From an uncultured Eubacteriales bacterium (GTDB lineage: Bacteria > Bacillota > Clostridia > Oscillospirales > Acutalibacteraceae): a stretch of 11,934 bases of DNA. Numbering within the stretch: position 1 is the stretch's first letter; every line of letters begins with the position of its first letter. The translations under genes were made by a program, and so were the position numbers. The notes below the pieces were generated by a model. It saw only the letters and a program-made list of their open reading frames with translations, was not told the DNA's origin and did not search any database. The stretch lies in NCBI GenBank assembly GCA_905198155.1, contig CAJKBQ010000053.1, positions 1 to 11,934 of the forward strand, in the 5' to 3' direction. This document shows, piece by piece, positions 7,786 to 11,934 of this stretch.

Positions 7786-8090
7786 GCGCTGCGGCGGAAG
7801 GCAACTCCATCAGGCGCTGCGCGCGGTCGACGCAGTCACCGCTGCCAGCTCCCTCGCGAGGGAGCCTGGGGTCGTGTTGCCGGGGTAGTACGCTAAAATA
7901 AAAATCTTTCGGCCGAGAGTTTTTCCCGACTACATGAGTCTTTCAATACCCGGCTCCCTCGCGAGGGAGCTGCCGAGAGGCTGAGGGAGTTGCCCTCGGC
8001 CGCAGCGCAGCGAGGGGTTCCTCGTTCTCTTTCGTCCGTCTGCTGAGGGAGTTGCCTTCAACACGCACCGTGACAGAACCGTCGCAACCA
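7786..8090. repeat. Palindromic intergenic repeat, copy C, with partial second right end
   Basis: The outer inverted arms start with GCGCTGCGGCGGAAGGCAAC (7786-7805) and end with the near-complement at 7988-8008. Within these are GGCAACTCCATCAG (7800-7813) and CTGAGGGAGTTGCC (7981-7994). Two perfect GCTCCCTCGCGAGGGAGC palindromes lie near 7847-7864 and 7953-7970. The loop between them (7880-7950) differs from copies A and B apart from short blocks. A second right-end fragment TGCTGAGGGAGTTGCC is at 8041-8056, followed by 30 bases (8061-8090) shared with copy A. From 8091 to 8317 I see no gene, only short inverted repeats such as TGATCC (8208-8213) / GGATCA (8226-8231). Confidence 0.87.
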
Positions 8091-8317
8091 ACCCAAGACC
8101 CGCTTGGATACCTCGTACCGCAGCATCCCCCCTCACATCCCACCACCCAGATTCCCAGCACAATCCCCACAGCACCAACTACGGGCGAAGGCGAATCCGG
8201 CAGGTGCTGATCCGGGAAGAAATATGGATCAGCGAATGCAAGATTGCACGAATCCTGCGGGAAATGATCGCCCCTACAATCCAAAACCCACAATCCACAC
8301 AAAATATCCGCCAAATA

Positions 8318-8365
8318 CAAAAAATATCTATTATCTATTATGCATTATCTCTTATCTATTATCTA
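8318..8365. repeat. AT-rich GATAAT repeat, copy 3 (inverted)
   Basis: CAAAAAATATCTATTATC is followed by further TATTATC/TTATC units. Read on the minus strand it matches copies 1 and 2, including the GATATTTTTTG block. With copy 2 it brackets palindromic repeat C symmetrically. Its right edge abuts the terminator at 8372-8401. Confidence 0.75.
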
Positions 8366-8371
8366 AAAAAG

Positions 8372-8401
8372 GAAATGGGACGAAGAAATTCGTCCCATTT
8401 C
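8372..8401 (-). terminator. Intrinsic terminator of the SGNH hydrolase gene, possibly bidirectional
   Basis: A perfect 13-bp stem, GAAATGGGACGAA / TTCGTCCCATTTC with a 4-base loop, starts 11 bases after the SGNH hydrolase stop codon. On the minus strand CTTTTTTAG follows directly. On the plus strand the stem is followed by CTCTTTTTCTTTT, so it could also stop transcription from the other side. Confidence 0.92.
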
Positions 8402-8412
8402 TCTTTTTCTTT

Positions 8413-9138
8413 TCACCCAAACATCGTGCTGTCCGACGCCCGAACATTGCCCGCGCCAGGCAAAATCATCTCGAACAGCTTCTGCGCGAAAAGTTCGTGC
8501 ATTTCTTTCAGCGGATGGTTGATGCGGTTGGCCAGCCGCATCGTCGTGTCGATGCCGGCGGCGGCCAGTTTTTTCCATTCGCCGTAGCAGTCGCACACCG
8601 GCACCCCCATCTCCGCGGCCAGCGTGCACGCCGCCGCCATGTAGCGGTCCATGCGGCCCTGGGTCTGGAATTCGGCGGTTTTGGCCGCGTATCCGGCGTA
8701 TTCGGCGCAGGTGTCGTCCGCCACATATGTGTTCAGCATATTCGGCGTCAGCAAAATCACGTCCGCGCCCGCCGCCAGACATCGCGAAAAGATCACCCGC
8801 AGCGATTCCACAAAATCTTCCAGCGTGCCGTTGACGTCGTTCAGCCCGAAACATACGATCACCAGATCCGGCTCGTGCTTCAGCACGTCGCGGTCGATGC
8901 GGTCGAGCGAGCGCTTGGCCGTGATGCCGCCGATGCCCGCGTTGATGACGTTGACCGGCACGTAATTGCGTACGGCATTCAGCTTTTGGCGCAGGCGATT
9001 CCAGTAGACCGTCTCATAATTGATCTCGCCGGGCGCGACCGCGCCGTGCGTCACGCTGTCGCCGAATGCAACGATGGTAATCGGCCCATTGGCAATCAAT
9101 TCCTCCGCGCTCATGTTGATTTTGTCTGAAATATGCAT
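8413..9138 (-). CDS. SGNH/GDSL-family hydrolase (probable esterase or deacetylase)
   Basis: A 241-aa cytoplasmic-looking serine esterase with no signal peptide. Block I is VAFGDSVTHG at 23-32 with nucleophile S28. Block II contains NAGIGG at 66-71. Block III is FGLND at 97-101 with N100 of the oxyanion hole. The C-terminal histidine is H208 in NRINHPLKEMH (204-214). The aspartate usually three residues before the histidine is replaced by R205, so the triad may use another acid or work as a dyad. Family members act on acetylated sugars, lipids or other esters; the substrate is not predictable here. ATG 9138 has GGAGGG 7 bases upstream. It lies 31 bases after the ANTAR gene with no obvious own promoter, so it is probably the last gene of the glutamine synthetase unit, ending at a strong terminator. 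Confidence 0.9.
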   Translation of the reverse strand: MHISDKINMSAEELIANGPITIVAFGDSVTHGAVAPGEINYETVYWNRLRQKLNAVRNYVPVNVINAGIGGITAKRSLDRIDRDVLKHEPDLVIVCFGLNDVNGTLEDFVESLRVIFSRCLAAGADVILLTPNMLNTYVADDTCAEYAGYAAKTAEFQTQGRMDRYMAAACTLAAEMGVPVCDCYGEWKKLAAAGIDTTMRLANRINHPLKEMHELFAQKLFEMILPGAGNVRASDSTMFG

Positions 9139-9169
9139 AATTTTCCCTCCAAATCACATACAAAAAGTC

Positions 9170-9745
9170 TTATTCATACATTTGAATGATCTGCTGCGCA
9201 ATCACGCGGCGCGGCACGCAGCGATCCATCGCCTGTTTTTCGATGTAGCGGTGCGCGTCCGGCTCCGTCATGCTCAGCTCGGTAATCAGCAGCCATTTGG
9301 CGCGATTCACCAGCCGGATGTCGGCCATTTTCTCTTCGAGCGAGGTGTTTTTCGCCGCCATCCGCCGAAGCCGTTCGCGCACAGCGTGCATCCAGCGCAG
9401 CGCCTGCGTCAGCATCGCGGGGGAGGTGGGCTTGGCCAGCGTCAGCACGCCGCTGTCCGTCGCCTTGGCGTACACGCCCTCGTACAATTCGCTGCGCACC
9501 AGCAGCAGCACCACGCAGCTGCCCGGCAAATCCACGGCCAGCTGCGTGCCGAACTCGTCGGTCAGCGGCGCGTTAATCAGCACAAAATCGTACGATTCGC
9601 CGCTCAGCCGCTGGCGCGCGGCGGCAGCGCTGGTCGCTACGTCGGTTTCGTACTCCGTTTCCGGCAGCATCCCGAGCAGCGCGGCATTCATTTTTTCGTT
9701 GGACGACACCAGCAGCGTCCGCATGGTTTGTTCCGAATAATCCAT
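9170..9745 (-). CDS. ANTAR-domain regulator with degenerate receiver domain
   Basis: Predicted RNA-binding antiterminator. The 191-aa protein has an N-terminal receiver-like fold (about 8-118) and a C-terminal ANTAR domain (about 132-188) with the hallmark pattern NRAKWLL (147-153), E161..AHRYIEKQAM (164-173) and VIAQQII (181-187). The receiver lacks the acidic pair (S14-S15 instead of Asp/Glu) and has N58 where the phospho-acceptor aspartate is expected, though K105-P106 is kept. It is thus probably not controlled by phosphorylation. ATG 9745 has AAAGGAGG 10 bases upstream; an ATG seven codons later is possible but has no site. It is 28 bases after the glutamine synthetase gene. ANTAR proteins next to nitrogen-assimilation genes, such as NitR in clostridia, regulate nitrogen metabolism, so that role is likely here. 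Confidence 0.92.
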   Translation of the reverse strand: MDYSEQTMRTLLVSSNEKMNAALLGMLPETEYETDVATSAAAARQRLSGESYDFVLINAPLTDEFGTQLAVDLPGSCVVLLLVRSELYEGVYAKATDSGVLTLAKPTSPAMLTQALRWMHAVRERLRRMAAKNTSLEEKMADIRLVNRAKWLLITELSMTEPDAHRYIEKQAMDRCVPRRVIAQQIIQMYE

Positions 9746-9773
9746 CGGCGGGCCTCCTTTCGGCGCGGGTCGG

Positions 9774-10991
9774 TCAGTTTTCGGAACAGTAGGCGTCCAC
9801 AATCGCGCGCGGCAGGTGCGCGGCGATGAATGCGCTTTGCGCCGCGAGCGCGGCGGCCTCCGCCCGGCTGCGCGGCAGCATCCGGTACGATTGGAGCTGG
9901 TCGGGGCGCGCGGTGAACAGGTTGAAATCGGCCGGCGCGTCCGGCGTCCATCCGTGGCCGATGCCGTCGAGCGCGGCGTAAATCAGCAGCGCGAACGCGA
10001 GGTACGGGTTCGCCGCCGAATCCGGCGAGCGCAGCTCGGCGCGGCGGAATTCCCCGGCGGCGGCCGGGATGCGGATGAGCTGGGAGCGGTTTTCGCGCGA
10101 CCAGGTGATGTACTGCGGGGCCTTGCACACGCCCAGCCGGTCAAACGACGCGTCCGTCGGGTTCAAAAAGCGCGTCATGTCGGCGATATGGTGCAGGATC
10201 CCGGCGACCAGCGCGGGCTGCACGTCGCGCCCGTCAGTCGGCTTGGCGGAGATGTTGATGTGGAACCCGCTGCCGGGCTGATGGGGGAGCGGCTTGGGCG
10301 AAAAATCGGCGGCCAGCCCGTTGCGCGCCGCGACCGTCTGCACCACCGTGCGGAACGTGACGGCCTGATCGGCGGCGGTCAGCGGGTCGGAGTAGCGGAA
10401 ATCGATCTCATTTTGGCCGGGACCTTCCTCGTGATGCGAGCTTTCCGGTTGGATGCCCATTTTCTCCAATGTCAGGCAAATTTCGCGCCGCACGTTTTCG
10501 CCGCGGTCGGCGGGCGCCACGTCCATATACCCGGCGTGGTCAAACGGCTCGGCGGTCGGCGCGCCGGTTTCGTCGGTGCGGAACAGGTAAAATTCCATCT
10601 CGGCGCCGAACGAAAACCGGATTCCGGCCGCGCGCGCATCGGCGGCCGCCCGGCGCAGCAGGGCGCGGGTGTCGCACGCAAACGGCGCGCCGTCGGGGGT
10701 GGTGATGTCGCAGAACATCCGCACCACGCGCCCATGCTCCGGCCGCCACGGCAGGATGGCGATGGTGCCGGGGTCGGGGTGCAGCAGCAGGTCGGAGTAC
10801 ACCTCGCCGCCGAACCCGGCGATGGCCGACGCGTCGATGGCGATGCCGTGCGCGAACGCGCGGTTCAGCTCGCCGGGCATCACGGAGATGTTTTTCACCT
10901 GCCCGAACACGTCGCAGAACGTCAGGCGGATAAATTTGACATCGGTTTCTTCAATATATTGCAGGATTTCCTTGGTGGAATAGTCATTCAT
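9774..10991 (-). CDS. Glutamine synthetase family protein (short, atypical flap)
   Basis: Member of the class I glutamine synthetase fold, expected to condense glutamate and ammonia with ATP. At 405 aa it is shorter than typical bacterial GlnA (about 440-470). Recognisable segments are FIRLTFCDVFGQVKNI (20-35), GIAIDASAIAGF (49-60), FGAEMEFYLF (128-137), HHEEGPGQNEIDF (186-198), GSGFHINIS (240-248), NRSQLIRIP (301-309) and RAELRSPDSAANPYLAFA (317-334). Metal and substrate ligands E131, E133, E188/E189, E195, H244, R302, R307, E319 and R321 are kept. In the flap, where relatives have GYEAP, this protein reads VCKAP (288-292), so the catalytic-loop glutamate is a lysine. The ATG at 10991 has AAGGAGGT at ideal spacing. 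It is the first gene of the unit glutamine synthetase-ANTAR-SGNH hydrolase, with a promoter at 11030-11058. Classic activity is likely but not certain. Confidence 0.92.
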   Translation of the reverse strand: MNDYSTKEILQYIEETDVKFIRLTFCDVFGQVKNISVMPGELNRAFAHGIAIDASAIAGFGGEVYSDLLLHPDPGTIAILPWRPEHGRVVRMFCDITTPDGAPFACDTRALLRRAAADARAAGIRFSFGAEMEFYLFRTDETGAPTAEPFDHAGYMDVAPADRGENVRREICLTLEKMGIQPESSHHEEGPGQNEIDFRYSDPLTAADQAVTFRTVVQTVAARNGLAADFSPKPLPHQPGSGFHINISAKPTDGRDVQPALVAGILHHIADMTRFLNPTDASFDRLGVCKAPQYITWSRENRSQLIRIPAAAGEFRRAELRSPDSAANPYLAFALLIYAALDGIGHGWTPDAPADFNLFTARPDQLQSYRMLPRSRAEAAALAAQSAFIAAHLPRAIVDAYCSEN

Positions 10992-11029
10992 CGGGGCGAC
11001 CTCCTTGGGATTGACGAATTGTTGGGTTT

Positions 11030-11058
11030 ATTGTAGCATATTTGCGGGCAAAAAACAA
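11030..11058 (-). promoter_or_regulatory. Sigma-A-type promoter of the glutamine synthetase unit
   Basis: On the minus strand TTGTTT (11053-11058) and TACAAT (11030-11035) are 17 bases apart, with TG before the -10 (TGCTACAAT). The leader would be about 30 nt, too short to hold the two-hexaloop RNA that ANTAR proteins bind, so autoregulation by antitermination in this leader is unlikely. Confidence 0.78.
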
Positions 11059-11081
11059 GAGGAAGGGGGGAAAATTAATAG

Positions 11082-11430
11082 ATAATAGACCTGTTCGATA
11101 ACTTAATGCTGACGGTTAAAAATACCGCAAACTAAGGAAAAACGCAGATTGAAAAGATGACATTTGTTTCTGTAACGGGAAGAAAAAAACGAAAACGCTT
11201 GATGTAATGGTTGACGTGCTTGATATGAATACGCTGTTTGGAAATCAATCGATTGCGCCTTTTTTCTTCATTCGTAAGTATTCTGTGTTTTCTTGCAGCG
11301 CTCGTTGGAATTATGCTGTTTTTATGGATTTTATCGATTCCCTGGCGGCCATTTCTTTCCCCATTCTCAGGTTTATTCCTTATTTGTGTCTTTTTCTACC
11401 CTCTTAGAGGTTATCGAACAGGTCTATTAT
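11082..11430 (-). mobile_element. Internally deleted IS5-type insertion sequence (349 bp)
   Basis: A 21-bp perfect inverted repeat (core GACCTGTTCGATAAC) lies at 11082-11102 and 11410-11430. Between the ends, on the minus strand, is only the C-terminal part of a transposase, whose stop codon TAA (11103-11105) directly touches the right-hand inverted repeat, as expected for an intact IS end. The N-terminal and central transposase coding sequence is missing, so this is a small non-autonomous derivative. The composition is AT-rich compared with the host genes. No clear target duplication is visible; the left flank is AT-rich repeat sequence. Confidence 0.85.
11103..11347 (-). pseudogene. Transposase C-terminal fragment, IS5-type DDE family, frameshifted
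   Basis: Reading the minus strand from 11347 gives RQGIDKIHKNSIIP, then LTNEEKRRNRLISKQRI, then IKHVNHYIKRFRFF. This matches the C-terminal block of IS5-type transposases (LT.EEK..NR..S..R...EHVNR.IKRFRI), in which E of the EHVN motif is the third catalytic acid; here it is lysine (IKHVN). After a run of seven T (11183-11189 on the plus strand as A) the match continues one frame over as SSRYRNKCHLFNLRFSLVCG, then IFNRQH and a stop codon. A single lost T, or -1 slippage, restores the expected spacing exactly. With the N-terminus gone, the catalytic residue changed and the frameshift, it is surely inactive. Plus-strand hydrophobic open frames across this stretch are its antisense shadow. Confidence 0.85.
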
Positions 11431-11563
11431 TCGGTTCTACCGACAGTGTCCGGTAAACTGGGTACATATCAATATGCCGGGCCATTTTTTACGGGAAAAG
11501 TTTGTTTTGTGAAAGAGGGATTTAGGATGAAAAATGCGTATCAGATAAAATTGAATGAATTGA

Positions 11564-11728
11564 AGAACGGAAACCGGAGAACAGTATTTGGGATTCCCTG
11601 TAATCCGAATCGGCAACCGCACGAAAATCCCGCGCGAAGCGTTCTTAAAATATATCACAGGAGAGATAGATAAAGAGATATATTTTCCGGGTGTAAAATT
11701 TGCGTGCACCGCCATTAGTGTAAAATAA
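11564..11728 (+). pseudogene. Excisionase-type DNA-binding domain fragment
   Basis: The plus-strand frame ending at TAA 11726-11728 encodes LGFPVIRIGNRTKIPREAFL followed by KYITGEID. This is the wing and last helix of the excisionase/MerR-like helix-turn-helix domains found in small regulators and Xis proteins of mobile elements. No start codon exists in this frame: stops lie just upstream (TGA at 11561-11563 and others). The expected N-terminal recognition helix (EAA..LG.S...Y) is missing or scrambled. A different frame from ATG 11527 gives MKNAYQIKLNELK, which could be a shifted remnant of that helix region. I infer a decayed gene from a lost integrative element; no integrase is present in the window. 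Composition is AT-rich like the neighbouring IS remnant. Confidence 0.6.
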
Positions 11729-11833
11729 AGATTAGGAAACACTTGCGCCAGTCAACAACCGTGTCAACAATAGAAATCATTTTTGCAATTCTCAGGACGT
11801 TTTTTACCGTATAATCCCTGTTTTACGCATAGC

Positions 11834-11881
11834 AAAACCGCACCAGAAAACCTTGATTTTTGGCTTTCTGATGCGGTTTTT
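11834..11881. terminator. Imperfect hairpin with T-run at the right edge
   Basis: AAAACCGCACCAGAAA (11834-11849) pairs with TTTCTGATGCGGTTTT (11865-11880) with one mismatch on the plus strand, which is a G-U pair on the minus strand. On the plus strand the stem runs into TTTTT. It could terminate plus-strand transcription past the excisionase fragment, minus-strand transcription entering the window, or act as a leader attenuator for a gene beginning at the edge. TATAAT at 11810-11815 lies just upstream, but no -35 at standard spacing was found. Confidence 0.6.
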
Positions 11882-11898
11882 GGCGGAGAAGGAGGGAT

Positions 11899-11934
11899 TT
11901 GATTCGCGCGCTGCGGCGCTTGGTCGGGCGTCGT
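11899..11934 (+). CDS. Possible gene start at the window edge (partial, unidentified)
   Basis: After GGAGAAGGAGGG (11884-11896), a very strong Shine-Dalgarno-like run, a TTG at 11899 opens a frame reading LIRALRRLVGRR (TTG would give M) to the window end, with the GC-rich composition of host genes. The TTG is only 3 bases from the best GGAGG, though well spaced from the upstream GGAG. Twelve codons are too few to identify a product or prove a gene. Confidence 0.2.
   Translation, partial: MIRALRRLVGRR

Noticed and set aside
8104..9129. A 341-codon plus-strand open frame beginning in the repeat region
   Set aside because: It reads through the AT-rich repeat and the terminator hairpin, then antisense to the SGNH hydrolase gene; no domain is visible.
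10992..11029. ANTAR-binding RNA or riboswitch in the glutamine synthetase leader
   Set aside because: The predicted leader is about 30 nt and consists mostly of the ribosome binding region; no stem pair or terminator fits.
9816..11036. A 406-codon plus-strand open frame opposite the glutamine synthetase gene
   Set aside because: Antisense shadow of a well-supported gene; it has no ribosome binding site or known domain.
11238..11456. Small hydrophobic 72-codon plus-strand frame resembling a membrane peptide
   Set aside because: It overlaps the transposase fragment in antisense and crosses the left inverted repeat of the IS remnant; the hydrophobicity comes from the reverse complement of Lys/Arg/Asn-rich codons.
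11437..11742. A 101-codon minus-strand frame at the right end
   Set aside because: Antisense to the excisionase-like fragment, no motif, no good ribosome binding site; probably chance in AT-rich DNA.

Overview
The window looks like chromosomal DNA of a GC-rich member of the Clostridia, probably a gut Oscillospirales/Ruminococcaceae-type organism. This is inferred from strong AAGGAGG-type ribosome binding sites, sigma-A-like promoters, an ANTAR regulator beside a glutamine synthetase, an rpiB-upp pair, and GAGGGAG-palindrome intergenic repeats of the kind I associate with that group. No rRNA or tRNA marker is present, so the taxonomy is not proven.

All nine intact genes lie on the minus strand, so the window reads right to left. 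(1) 10991-8413: an atypical glutamine synthetase, an ANTAR regulator with a degenerate receiver domain, and an SGNH/GDSL esterase, bracketed by a good promoter (11030-11058) and a perfect 13-bp-stem terminator (8372-8401). (2) 7602-6283: a sodium/alanine symporter (AGCS family). (3) 6122-4987: tsaE and tsaB, overlapping by 4 bases behind a consensus-like promoter, for tRNA t6A synthesis. (4) 4443-235: rpiB, upp, a glycerophosphodiester phosphodiesterase and a GH78 alpha-L-rhamnosidase. The last two form a tight pair behind a hairpin and look like a salvage/catabolic unit for plant or phospholipid-derived substrates.

The gaps between units (1-226, 4444-4986, 7603-8412) are filled by a family of large palindromic repeats of about 200 bp. 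Each has outer arms GGCAACTCCCTCAG / CTGAGGGAGTTGCC and two inner copies of an 18-bp palindrome. They sit beside AT-rich GATAAT-type repeats. One copy carries a 138-bp tandem duplication, and another is flanked on both sides by the AT-rich repeat in inverted orientation.

The right end (11082-11934) is compositionally different, AT-rich, and made of mobile-element debris. It holds a 349-bp internally deleted insertion sequence with 21-bp perfect terminal inverted repeats around a frameshifted IS5-type transposase C-terminus, then a fragment of an excisionase-type DNA-binding protein, then a hairpin. Beyond that the sequence returns to GC-rich DNA, with a possible gene start at the window edge.

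I saw no CRISPR array and no clear new defence or biosynthetic system. The observations most worth pursuing are the glutamine synthetase with a lysine at the flap-glutamate position paired with a pseudo-receiver ANTAR protein, the repeat architecture, and the miniature IS derivative.
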